A stretch of DNA of 64,000 nucleotides from Micropterus salmoides (lineage: Eukaryota > Chordata > Actinopteri > Centrarchiformes > Centrarchidae): contig NW_024041373.1 in the NCBI RefSeq assembly GCF_014851395.1, forward strand, positions 20,840,750 through 20,904,749. Reading direction: 5' to 3'. The translations under genes and the position numbers were made by a program. Each line of letters begins with the position of its first letter. The stretch's first letter is position 1. The notes beneath the pieces are model-generated. The model saw nothing but the letters and a program-made list of their open reading frames with translations. It had not been told where the DNA came from and did not search any database. This document shows positions 11,460-22,149 of this stretch, piece after piece.

Positions 11460-13670
11460 GCTTTACTGACTGATTACGGTTTGTGATTTAGATTTTCAGC
11501 TGTCCTTTTGTAGAAGCTAAGTGGTCAAACTGTCCATTTAGAGGCTCTTCTTGCTAAAAGACAAAGCTGTGCAGTACTAAGCTGAAGGAGGATAAATAAC
11601 CACACACATTTTTTTCACGACCTGGAAACCCTTATTAATTGCCTACATAACATACAAAGAATTATTCATTTTAGTAACCACTAACAAAGCTATTAGTAAC
11701 AACCTTTATATGTGGCGCAGTGTGATAGTGACAGGTTTGGACTCATTTGAAGGGGCTCTTATTGACGTATTGATCTATGTTGTTCCATGTGGTGTCTATT
11801 TATCTTAGTATTTACTGGTTAGCATTAACACACTTCAGCAATCCCCATCCTTCTCTGTTTGGACTGTGTGCTAGTGCGTTTCTCCTCAGGCTGCTGCAGG
11901 TTTCTGTTACAGTCCAGAAAAAAAATCCACCTCCAACTGTTATTTAAAGAAAATCCTTCCAGCTTCATGTTTTGTGCCTAACACAGTGTCTACAGGCCGG
12001 CCCTTGTTGTCTGAGTCCTTCCTCAAAGGCTGTGAGCACCACAAACCCAGCAGCTCATTTTGATGTATGTGAAGGGTCTGATGTAGGAACGTGGTTTTGA
12101 CTGTTTGGGCCTGTGGGAGTTGCCGTGCCGAGAGGCCACAGCTGGCTTCAAGAAACGACATGCTCATTTCAAACTTCTTTTGCAGGATATGTTTCCCACA
12201 TTAAGTAATTAATTAGTTTGTTAGAATTTAAATGGGCAGTTCCAGTGAATACAGCTCAGTCACAATGACAGGTATCGACGTGGCCCCGCCTCGGCTCAGA
12301 CTCCCCTCCCCATGGAACGTCTGTCTGTCTGTCACACTGCCGACAGCTTCGCCACGAGAGGTTTCTCACGACTGCATCTCCCTCCCTCTGCTCTGAGTGG
12401 GCAGACGTTACTCAGAGGAAGATCATCCCCCTGGTTTTAATTAGGCTTTTTAATTACAGAGTTGAGATACTTTTCACAGAGACTTGCTCTGAGGTAACAG
12501 TTGAGCAGAGGCGATAGCAAAGGGAGGCTAAGCGTATGACTAAACCAATAGATAGCGTGTTTTGTTTTGATGAAAAGACTTCTGAAGCAAGTGGATTATA
12601 TTTTTCATTTCCTCTAGCGACTTTTGAAAAGGTAGAAAGAAAATTCTGTTCATTGCAGTCTGAGTTGGGTCCAGTGGATAGGTTATTCTTTTGCATAATA
12701 TCGATGATGCCCTGAGTGAAATTACTAAAGTATTTAACCCCTCTTCTTCACCACCAACACTGGCAGCGTCAGTGGCCTTTAATTATGTAAGAGTCAGAGG
12801 CTACCAGTTCATACAGTTTGTACTAATCACATTGTACTTTTAATGGACTATGTAATTGAATGTCCGCCGATCAGAAATTGCAGCTATTAGATACATTCCC
12901 TTCCAAGGATGGATTACTGGCATTCGAATTGTTCACAATTTACTCTGTGACTAATGAAAATCACTTATTCTGCTTTCACTTTTACTTAGACTTACAGTAG
13001 GCCCAGTGATGATTCATTCACATTGACCATAATTCTGGGGAACTGCTTGATGTGGCAGTAATTGTACTAATTTTAAAAGATATGAACATAATTACACATC
13101 TGGGATAACACACTTTTTGTCTATGTTTAACAAATTTGAAGGACTAGCTGTACACTAGTGTGCAAGATACTGCTCACCTGTGGTGTGGGTGTAACAAGAA
13201 TCTACACGGCTTCGGTTCAGCTGTATATCCCCTTCCCAGCTTAGCAACATAGACTGGACCAAGAACTTCAGAGTGGTGAGTACAAAGTTACAAAGTATCT
13301 TTCATCCATAAAGTTTGAACTGAGCTCTGTCTCTACATCACAGAAACAACTTTATGTTCATTGACTGCCTGGAGGGTAGCTAGTGTTTGGAAGGGAGAGG
13401 AGAGGTGTGTGCTGCGCTCGGTGTTTTTGAGGGCGTGCCTGACTAGCTGCTTGGCAAGCGTTATGACGTGCATTTAGATGTGATGTCACAGGGATCAATG
13501 GGAAAAGGCTGGACTACAAACAAGCTGTTTTCAGGCAGTTCAGCTGGGAACTCCCTTTGGCCTGGACTTTGGGCTTTTTCACTTTGCAGACCTATTACAT
13601 GCACAAAAAAGATATACTAAATAAAGGAGAGGGAAAAGGCCAAAAAGCATAAAATGACCTATTTAATGTT
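11460..13670. other. gene-free stretch
   Basis: No exon or mobile element was recognised. The part around 12700-13080 is complex, non-repetitive AT-rich sequence that could be a conserved non-coding element, but nothing in a single sequence can prove that. Confidence 0.45.
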
Positions 13671-13674
13671 TACA

Positions 13675-13850
13675 TTGTTCAACATCATGGCGTGTTAGGA
13701 TGCTAACATTTGTTAATCAGCATTTATTTACATTACATTTTAGACTGATGATGTCGCTAGATGAAAAGGAATCGCCAAAATTATGCTTTATCTTGAGAGG
13801 GACGTGAATGTCTGAACCAAATGTCATGGCGATCCATTCAATAGACTAAA
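13675..13850 (-). repeat. dispersed 'TGTTAGCAT' family, minus copy
   Basis: GATGCTAACATTTGTTAATC and, downstream, TGAATGTCTGAACCAAATGT followed by CATGGCGATCCATTCAATAG are reverse-complement landmarks of the family seen in plus orientation at 52965-53215 (CAACTATTGGATGGATTGCT). Confidence 0.6.
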
Positions 13851-14370
13851 CTAGGGCGGACCCCTAATAATTCGATGCTTCGATAGGTGGAGCCTGATTC
13901 GACTGTTAATCTCACAGTTGAAGCTTCGCAGCAAAATGTTAAGTTAGTATACAGCCTATTAAAATACACATTTCAACATGGTGTAAATAAACATGTAAAA
14001 AAAAAAACTATTAATGTAAGTTTAAGGTTAATGTAGGGTTGGTTAGGTTTATGCACAAATATTACTTGACTGGCCATCAGTAGCACCAGGAGATTTCCCA
14101 GTGGTCTGTCAAGCTGATTGGAGTATCAAACCAGTGTTAAAATGCTAAATGAAATGAGTAAATCAAAGAGAAAACAACACAGGGCAGCTTCAGTCCCTCA
14201 GAACTGTAGCCCGTCAGCCACCCCACCTGCTTTGACCTGATGGTGTTATCTCTGTCTTTCATCTGACCAGTGCGGAGAAGAAATGACCAGGAGAACAAGA
14301 GAAAGAGAAAAGGTAGAGTTGAGAGAACGTATTAAAAGAAGAAAAGTCGGGAGGAAAGAGTAGCTAAATG

Positions 14371-14402
14371 CTGTAAAATGACAGATATCTGTCATTTTAC
14401 AG
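14371..14402. repeat. perfect 32-bp palindrome
   Basis: The half-site CTGTAAAATGACAGAT is followed directly, with no spacer, by its exact reverse complement. Symmetry stops at both ends (G opposite G). No transposon ends are recognised around it. Confidence 0.95.
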
Positions 14403-14685
14403 GTTGGTGTTTAAAAAAGAAAAAAGACATACTAGCAAGGCTGCCCCCAGCGTGTCATATCACAACTGACTCTCCAGAGTTGATTCTATGTTTTAATAAA
14501 CGTACTTGTTTGGTCAGGTGGAAGTAACTCCAGTTACTCCAGAGCTTCATGATGATTAACATTAGTCCAGTCAGAGCTCTGGGGAAATGCCAGGTGCAAA
14601 ACAAACACTCCAAAAGTGCACAAAAAGGATATATATATATAAATATTTATTCCAGTTGCCTTAATTATGGATGTGCACTTGACTG

Positions 14686-14900
14686 AAGCGGATGATACAC
14701 ATGGCAACTTTTTGAGCAATGTTGCTGGGCAATCTTGCTGGTGCTAAGCTGGACGGGGCGGGTGGCGGAGCCCCCCCTTCCCCCACCACTCTGCCACCTG
14801 CCCCGCACCGCCGCTATCCGTTCAAAACATAGTCGGACTTGCCACTAGCAACATTGCCCAGCAACATTGCTCAAAAAGTTGCCCCGTGAATCATCAGCTT
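14686..14900. mobile_element. 215-bp inverted-repeat MITE
   Basis: Arms of about 58 bp: left 14686-14743 with GGCAACTTTTTGAGCAATGT and TGCTGGGCAAT; right 14843-14900 with ATTGCCCAGCAACATTGCTC and AAAAAGTTGCC. They pair with a few mismatches. The loop (14744-14842) is GC-rich (runs of CCCC and GGGG) and ends TTCAAAACATAGTCGGACTT. No convincing target duplication was found and there is no coding capacity. Superfamily not determined. Confidence 0.8.
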
Positions 14901-15284
14901 TACTCTTGAAACTGAAGACGCTTGGCTGACTATTTGTGGGTTTTTTTAAACTAAAACTATAATATATGTTAATGGCATAAACAAATTATTTCAACCTAAC
15001 ACTTGCTGTATACGCGGCCTGTTGTGAATGGAGTGAACTGACAGTAGATTATTAATTATTATCCCAGCCCGCCCTGTTGGTTAGGGTTGGGGAAATATCA
15101 TTGTTGTCAAAGTCACATTTTTTCCAGCTATCTCCCCTGACCTCCTCTCTACGAGGTCTTGTGGTGCTACCCTATAACGTCATTGTACCGGTTCCTCACT
15201 TATATGCTAATATGCCCTTATGCGGTCAACATGTCATTTTAGGCATATCAACAAACAACTAAAGGTCTCAGCAGTCTTCAAACA

Positions 15285-15900
15285 AACTAAGTCAAACAAG
15301 CTACAATGACCGAACAAGGACTGAAGACACACAGCAAACATATATACACACAGTGACTAACGAGCAGGGCGGGAGCAACACAGGTGACCGGGATCAGGAC
15401 TAACGAGGCACAGAGACAGCAGGGGAAAACAGAGGGACAGGCATGCAGAGGGATAACTGGGGGAACAAACATAACCTAGGTAATGGACACTAAACACCAA
15501 AATGATCATACCAATGAACAACTAATCAGGCAGAGATTACAATAACACTAGACAGGTAGACAGAAACCGAGCATGAAACCAACACCAGATAATAACAATA
15601 CGACAAGAATTAGGCCGGCACAGATCCAAACATGAACAGAACTGAACATAAGGCACAGGCAACTGACATAAGAGAAGAAACATACAACATAATAAAACCT
15701 AATCATACCGACCGACTACAGACGTAACAGGGAGAACAGACTGAACTACTAACAGAACACAGAGCAGACATGTGGCAAAAATAACAACCAACACAGAAGT
15801 ACACAGACCAGGAGTAACACTAAGACATAAAACCAAAACCCTGACACCAGAGAAACCAAAATCAAAACACAGAGAACGTATGGCCAAACTAATATAACAC
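15285..15900. other. strand-asymmetric, T-poor tract
   Basis: For about 600 bp the plus strand is almost depleted of T (3 of 60 bases in 15361-15420, 5 of 60 in the next line, 7-11 of 60 after that) while A, C and G alternate in words like AACACAG, GAACAGA and AACTAA. It is not a simple tandem repeat. Minus-strand open frames are Cys/Val/Leu-rich by composition only. It may be an untranslated part of a degraded retroelement. Function unknown. Confidence 0.6.
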
Positions 15901-15904
15901 AATA

Positions 15905-18125
15905 CACCTCAGTTGTGTATTGTGACATATTTCAACAAACGGGGGTAAGAGCACACCTTTGGACAGCCTCTTCTCAAAGGCATTCATGACATTACACAAA
16001 AAGTGACAGAAGTAATTGTTTGAAAAAGTGAGTGGGGGGAACTTGAGAGAAAAGATCAAATCCAAAATACTTTCACATCGGCAAAACCTGGCCAATCACT
16101 GTACTTATACTGCTGCTGATGAACCAAGAGTGGGCATCAGAGCCACGCCCACAAACACCACACAACACAGAGAGACAGACAGCACATACTCAAGGAAAAC
16201 AGTGATGGGGGAAAAGATGCAAGCAGATCCAGGAGATAAAAAAATTACAAAACACTCTGATCGTGGTAATGTGATAATTTGTCAGATGAAATGGAGGACA
16301 TATTATGTCAGAGTTGGAGGATGTATAATGCATAGGAGGGTAAGAAGTGGGTGATACGGCTCTGGAATGGTGTTGATCAGATCAAGCTTGTATATAGGTG
16401 TGAAAAGGAGCAGAGATGGGAGCCAGAAAATCCAGATGTTGAAAAATGAATGTTAGTTTCAAAGAAAGGAGGCTGTAAAAGCTACTCTGATGGATGTAAA
16501 ATGAAGCAGAGGAGCTGGTTGAAGAAAAGGGCAAAAGGAAATTTGTAAGCCAGAAGAGACAAGCTCAGAGACAAGAGGAGAAGATGAAAGAGTGTGTGGC
16601 AAAGGCAGGAGACGCAAGGAGATGAGCGGTAGGTACCGACATTCGACCCAAACTTACCTGAAAAAAAGCAATGTCACATGTAAATATGAATACAACTGAG
16701 GGGTTGTATTACCTTTATTCTCTACACGACTGCTGCACACTAACTCTAATAAAAAAGAAATAACACTGACAGGCTGCAAAATTTGTAAAGTCCTCTCCAC
16801 TCAAAAATGTGTTTTGCTTATTGTGACTTAACTTTGATGTTTGATCTTCCCTGTGCATAATAAGGTATGTTCCGCAGTTCCTACAGTTGCATCTGCTTAC
16901 AATGCAGCCAAACAAACTTAGTCAAAAATAATCTGATTTAATGCTGCCTATGGGTCAACTATGAAGGTCTAATTAAAGTTAGTTATCTTGCTGAGGATTT
17001 GGAGGCATGCAACCTTAACTGCAATGACAAATACATTGCGTTTGTGGCGGCTGCTTTAACAATAAAAGCCACCCTGTGTGCTTTTGATGTGAAGCGGAAG
17101 TGAGGAACGTTAAGGCTGATAATGATGTGACAAAAAGTGATTTCCTGTGCATCCCTCAGGTGTGCAAACGCTCCACCACTAACAATGAAATACATAGAGG
17201 TAATAACTGAATTTAAATACATTGACTGTCCATTGCTGAAAAAAATTATACATTAAATAGTATAAAAAATATTTCATGAAAATCTCCAAAGATTCTAACT
17301 TTAAGGTGATAACGTGGTATTTTCATACAAATTCAACTTTTCCACAATTCATTTGGACTATGAGATAATTTGCCCAAACACACAGAGAGGGGTTTGTGTC
17401 TGAGGAGTTCAACTATTATTTCATCTGTGGGATACGAATTATTATTTGACCTTTTGCTCATATTAACCTGACAAAAGTCATTTCCTGAGCAAGTTGTTAG
17501 TGTCAGAGGTTCAGGTGAGGACTAGAGATCCTGAGGAGAGGAAGAGGCAGATATGGGAGGAGGTAAAAAGATAGGCAGGGAGAGGATGGAGAGGAGACAA
17601 TTATTAGTTTATTGAGCACCCTCCAGTTGGTAAGATAGACACGAGCGTAGCCATGGAGACCAACAAGGATATGAGTCATGAGTAGCAACATTATGGCGGG
17701 GGGATGGGCAGAGATTGAATGAGGCTCAAATTATTATCAGAGGCACCATAGAACAAGTTGAAGGGAAATTATCATGAACACAGGATTGCTCTTTTGATTC
17801 TGACAAATACATGTTTGTGAGTCAAATGTTGTTTGAGTGACCTAGAAAATCTAAGAACTTCTGACCAATTGGATGCTGAGGGGAGGAAAACATTTTAAAA
17901 TTTTATAAGAATTTTCTGATTTTGAACTGGGGACATGTTTCAGGGGGCAGAAAATGATGCATTACTTCTGTTTGATAATGGATTTTCACATGCTCTATAG
18001 GTGTCAGTACAACACAAGGTTGCATAATGAAAAGAAAGTTTGTAGACCCTTCATGCTACACATCTTAACTATTTAAATTAATTAAGTGATTAAAATATGG
18101 TATAAAATAAATAAAATAAAATAAA
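15905..18125. other. gene-free stretch
   Basis: Nothing recognisable. An open frame of 112 codons at 16016-16354 lacks any family motif and is probably chance in purine-rich sequence. Confidence 0.45.
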
Positions 18126-18127
18126 AC

Positions 18128-18330
18128 ACAGGGGTGCAGTGGTTAGCACTGTCGTGGGTTACAACCTTTGTCGTCACAGGTGAAGTTCGCATGTCCTCCC
18201 ACCACCACTCACCACACATCAACACATTTGACAGTGATGATGTCAGGCTGACATTGCTAAATGATGTGTAGTCCAGGGCCACAAAAAGGGAATGTGCACA
18301 CTGGACGCACAACTACACACATGCACAGAC
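18128..18330 (+). repeat. degraded dispersed repeat remnant
   Basis: Landmarks GGTGCAGTGGTTAGCACTGT and, shortly after, TCGTCACAGGTGAAGTTCGC ATGTCCTCCCACC resemble a very common teleost repeat that opens with GGTGCAGTGGTTAGCACTGTCGC and continues with ..GTTTGCATGTTCTCCC. Truncated and rearranged. Confidence 0.5.
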
Positions 18331-19083
18331 ACACGGCATGAAGGGTGTTTAATTGTATTTATACTGTACAAGTCCACACTTCTCAATGTCCTTTTTGTTC
18401 ACAAATTTGCTGGCACACAAACAATGCACCTTAAGACACTGTGAAAAACTGATCTCAGATTGAATGTATTTAAAGTATAAATCCTGAGTTATAGTTGGAA
18501 AATCTGTATCTTTATGTTTCTTTGTGCTTTTATTAAATGTTTTGATCAGTGCTTTTGAGCCAATTCTACAAACTTTGAGAAGACGGCGGTCGCTGAGGCG
18601 GCACGGCGGCTTCGGTCATGGGGCGCCCAGCGCTACATCTTCGAGGACATCGGGACTGCTGAGGCTTTTTCCCGTTCCTCGTCTGCTGACTCCGCCCCCT
18701 CTCTTCCCCGTTCGGGAGTCCGCTTCTTGGCTTCTCCCGCCCGAGGTATGAGTTTGGAGAGGCTTGCAAAGTCTGATTCTGAGGAGCTAGACGTGCGTAG
18801 CATCATGGAGGATGACTTCCGTGAGCCGGTCCGACGTCATCAGACCGCGCAGCTATGAGAGGCAGGGCAGGAACCGTGGGCCGGCAGTAACCTCTATGAG
18901 CTTTTCTGCAGCCCGAGCGCCACCCCCGCGTTCTTTCCTGATTTGCACAATGAGTTATGTAAATCATGGAACTGACCAAAAAAAAAAAAAGACAAAAAGC
19001 TGCTCTGCACGGCTGACTGTGTCCCCTCTGCTGGACTACAGCAGCGTGACAGAAACTAAGCAGCACGGCTACGGAACGATGCC

Positions 19084-19777
19084 TTGGGGGGAGGAAGCGC
19101 TCGCGAGCTATCTTTCTCCCACCCTCACTTCGTTCCTTCAGATGTCGGCGCTCCCCACCAAGCTGTGTCAGACAAAACATCCGCTTTGGTGGGCAAGGCC
19201 TACATGGCAGCGGGTCAAGCTGGTGCAAGCCTGCACACTATGGCCATCTTGCAGGCATACCAGGCCGATCTTCTCAAGACTATGACCTAGGGGGAGGTCC
19301 CTCTGAGGAGGACCTGACTGAGCTCCGTAGAGCTACGGACTTAAATGCTCCGTGTTACCAAGCATTGGCTGCTCCATTGCAGCATCGGTGGCTACAGAGC
19401 GCCATCTGTGGCTCAACCTCTCGGGCATCCAGGGGAAGGAGAAGGCTTTTCTCCTTGATGTGCCCCTTTCTCCTACTGGCCTGTTTGGTGAGCCGGTGGA
19501 TGCTGTCGTCAGCAGGTTTCAGCATGCTGAAATGCAGGGAGAGGCGTTTGAGCAATATCTCACCCGCCGGTCTGGGTCCAGGACGGTGACGGCTGAAGAG
19601 AGACGAGCTCAGCCCTCGTCTAGCTCCTACCGCCGGAGCCAGAAGCGAAGTGTCGCTTCCCGTAGTCCCCCTCAACAGCCCACAGCCACCCGAGATGCTT
19701 ACCGAGGTCCCCTACCTTCTTGCGGCTCAGGCAACAGGCGTTGTTTTCCCGCCGTCTTGGTGATCGGGACACGCTAA
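19084..19777 (+). pseudogene. DIRS gag-like ORF1, broken
   Basis: Two pieces in different frames. Piece one (19084-19290) contains DKTSALVGKAYMAAGQAGAS followed by LHTMAILQAYQADLL. Piece two (19352-19777) contains ATERHLWLNLSGI and FLLDVPLSPTGLFG. Both are standard blocks of the gag-like ORF1 of fish DIRS elements, where they lie in one continuous frame about 25-30 codons apart. Here a stop after the first block and a frame change separate them, so no full-length protein is possible. The C-terminus is Ser/Arg/Pro-rich, as expected for a nucleic-acid-binding tail. In an active element this protein would package the RNA. Confidence 0.8.
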
Positions 19778-19947
19778 CCGCCAGCGAGCTCTCACCAGTC
19801 TGCCCGCCTCGAGGGGTTGCAGCTGGAAAACGATCGGGCTCACACACCATGGGTCGCCGGCGAGTTTCCCTGGCGGTCCTCCGCTTCAGGGTGCCACCGG
19901 GGACCTACGCATAACACCAGCCACCAGCCCCGAGGTAGTGCACCGTA

Positions 19948-21690
19948 GTGGATGGCTACAGGCTGCAGTTCCAGGTCCACCCCCCGCAGAAGTTCAACGG
20001 GGTGGTCTGGACTGCGGTGCACGCGGGGCAGAGCCAGGTGTTGGGACAAGAAGTTCGCTCTCTGCTGGAGAAAGGGGCCCGGGTTCTACAGCTGGTACTT
20101 CATAGTTCCCAAGAAGGACGGAGGACTGCGTCCGATTTTAGATCTGCGGTCCCAGAACCAATCTCTGAGGAGATTCAGGTTCAGGATGCTCACCATCCCC
20201 GCCATCATCAGTCACATCCAATCCGAGGATTGGTTTGTCACGATAGATCTATGAGACGCATATTCCCACATCTCCATCCGTCCCTCTCACAGGAAGTTCC
20301 TGAGGTTCGCCTTCGGGGGCGCAGCGTACCAGTATCGGGTTCTTCCGTTCGGCCTAGTCCTCGCCCACCTTCAGCGTTTGGGGCTGCAGCTCAACGCGAA
20401 GAGTGTGCTGACGCCCGCCCAACGGACTACGTTCCTAGGGGTGGTGTGGGACTCGACGACAATGCGGGCCGCACCATCACTGTAAAACACTTTCAGAGGG
20501 TGTTGGGTCTACTGGCAGCAGCGTCCATCGTAATCCCGTCTGGCCTGCTGCACATGAGAGCCCTGCAGTGGTGGCGAAAATCCAAGGGATTCTCCCCGAG
20601 GGGAAATCCACTCCATCTGATACGGGTTACGAGCAGATGCCTTCGTTCCCTGTCTGTATGGAGGAAATCTTGGTTCCTGTCCCAAGGTCCCATGTTGGGA
20701 GGGATCTGTCGGCGAACAATTATTTCAACAGACGCCTCACTCACGGGATGGGGCGCGGTCATGGACGGCCGCTTTGTGAGAGGCTCCTGGGAGGAGCATC
20801 ATTTCTCTTGGCACATAAATTGCCTGGAAATGTTGCCGGTGGTGGCCTATTTGAATCACCAGGGGGGTCTGCGCTCGCGCCCGTTATGCATACTGGCACA
20901 TCAGATCCTCCTGTGGTCCCAGCAGAGACTGCTGTCCCTCAGAGAGACATACATCCCTGGGACCCAGAATCAGGGAGCAGACCTTCTCCCTCTCGCCCCC
21001 AGCCCCGCTAGGGCTGGATGCCATGGTACAGACATGGCAGAGGCTGCACCTGTATGCTTTTCCCCCAGTCGCTCTACTCCCGGGGGTTCTGGAGCGGGTC
21101 CGTCAGGACGGTGTCAGTCTACTGCTGGTAGCCCCGTTTTGGCCAGCCCGAGTGTGGTTCTCGAATATAATATCGCTCCTCGAGGGCCCGCCATGGCAGG
21201 TCCCCCTGAGGAGGGACCTGCTGTCTCAGGCGGAGGGCCAGGTCTTTCACCCTTGCCCCGCCCTGTGGAGACTGTGGGTCTGGCCCCTGAGGGGGCCCAG
21301 TTCCTGGAGGCGGGCCTAACGGCGGCGACAGTCGAGACGCTGCTCAGCTCCAGAGCCCCGTCCACGAGAAGGACATACTGCCTGAAGTGGAATGTGTTTG
21401 CCACCTGGTGTAGAGAACGGGCGGTGGACCCAGTTACCTGCCCGGTGACTATGGTACTGGAGTTCCTCCAGGACCGTTTCTCTGCTGGCCTTTCCCCATC
21501 CACACTCAAGGTGTATGTGGCTGCCGTGGCGGCATTCCACACCCCTCTGAGGGATGGGCCTCTGGGGAGGCTTCCACTGGTCGTGCGTTTCCTCCGTGGA
21601 GCCCGGAGGATGAGACCCGTTTCTGCACACTGGGGGGGCAGGTGGAGGCTTCGGCGTGGAATAGTGGGTATTCTCAATCCCATAGTGTAG
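19948..21690 (+). pseudogene. DIRS RT/RNase H/tyrosine recombinase, inactivated
   Basis: The 580-codon frame starting at 19948 is not one protein. It begins correctly (FNGVVWTAVHAGQSQVLGQE), but the reverse transcriptase core then lies one frame over (VPKKDGGLRPILDLRSQNQS near 20110-20160), hits a stop at VTIDL*DAY (about 20250), and continues to RVLPFGLVLA. There the text jumps to HLQRLGLQLNAKS, so the segment that normally holds the YIDD catalytic box is gone. The original frame resumes at VLGLLAAASIVIPSGLLHM. The RNase H region keeps STDASLTGWGA and WHINCLEM, but the stretch with the third acidic residue (normally RTDN) is deleted before YLNHQGGLRS. The recombinase keeps SSRAPSTRRTY through VRFLRGARRMRPV, then stops without the catalytic R..HxxR..Y region. 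Confidence 0.85.
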
Positions 21691-22019
21691 TCACCGACGC
21701 AGTACGAGTTCCCTCAAAGGGGAACGTCTTGTATGTAACCCTTGTTCCCCGAGAAGGGGAACGAGACACTGCGTCGGTCGGCCACACCTCGCCCCGCCTG
21801 GAGTGCCTTGCTTCATAGCAAAGAGCTAATGTCTCCGGTGTGCCGGCGTGCTCATATACGCCTCCAGTTACGCCGTCACACGCTACCGTTCTAGCAATGC
21901 CAATAGGATTGGAGTAGTTTCATTCAGGATTTCAGCCCTGCCACGCCCAGAGGCGTTCCCATAGTGTCGTCACCGACGCAGTGTCTCGTTCCCCTTCTCG
22001 GAGAACAAGGGTTACATAC
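21679..22019. repeat. DIRS 3' inverted and direct repeat module
   Basis: A 47-bp sequence at 21731-21777 (GTATGTAACCCTTGTTCCCC ... GACACTGCGTCGG) is repeated in inverse orientation at 21973-22019 with one mismatch, around a 195-bp spacer. In addition, the 25-mer at 21679-21703 (CCCATAGTGTAGTCACCGAC...) recurs directly at 21958-21982 with one mismatch. Combined direct and inverted repeats are the termini used by tyrosine-recombinase retroelements for circle formation and integration. Confidence 0.85.
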
Positions 22020-22079
22020 GTAACCTGAGACATTCCTTCATGTATAGAGATCTCAGTTAAGTCTCTCTTACAGAGGAAG

Positions 22080-22143
22080 ACTTCTGTTATAGAGGTACGA
22101 GTATAACTTCTGTTATACGAGTATAACTTCTGTTATACGAGTA
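22080..22143. repeat. 20-bp tandem repeat
   Basis: Unit GTATAACTTCTGTTATACGA occurs perfectly at 22101-22120 and 22121-22140, with a diverged copy just before. Each unit holds its own near-palindrome (GTATAAC / GTTATAC). It lies about 50 bp beyond the DIRS 3' module. Confidence 0.9.
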
Positions 22144-22149
22144 CCCAAG

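Larger units (their letters stand above)
18575..22027 (+). mobile_element. DIRS-type tyrosine-recombinase retrotransposon, defective
   Basis: A GC-rich island in AT-rich DNA. Order of parts: gag-like region (about 18580-19780), reverse transcriptase (about 19950-20480), RNase H-like region (20480-20990), a linker, the N-terminal part of a tyrosine recombinase (21320-21640), and an inverted/direct repeat module (21679-22019). This order, and recombinase instead of integrase with no LTRs, defines DIRS-like elements. The element is dead: ORFs are split between two frames, an in-frame stop interrupts the reverse transcriptase, and several segments are missing. The 5' terminal repeat expected as the inverse of the 3' module is not visible near 18575, so the left end appears truncated. 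GC content contrasts sharply with both flanks. Confidence 0.9.

Noticed and set aside
12700..13080. Complex AT-rich block that might be a conserved enhancer
   Set aside because: Conservation cannot be judged from one sequence.
13850..15072. Possible 1.2-kb hAT-like element (CTAGGGCGGACCCCTAATAA ... CCCGCCCTG) containing the 14686 MITE
   Set aside because: The two ends are only loosely inverse and no target duplication could be matched.
18803..19228. Long plus and minus frames (141-157 codons) at the start of the DIRS element
   Set aside because: Shadows of GC-rich gag-like sequence; the gag motifs lie in other frames.
21114..21683. 189-codon minus frame
   Set aside because: Antisense shadow of the recombinase region.
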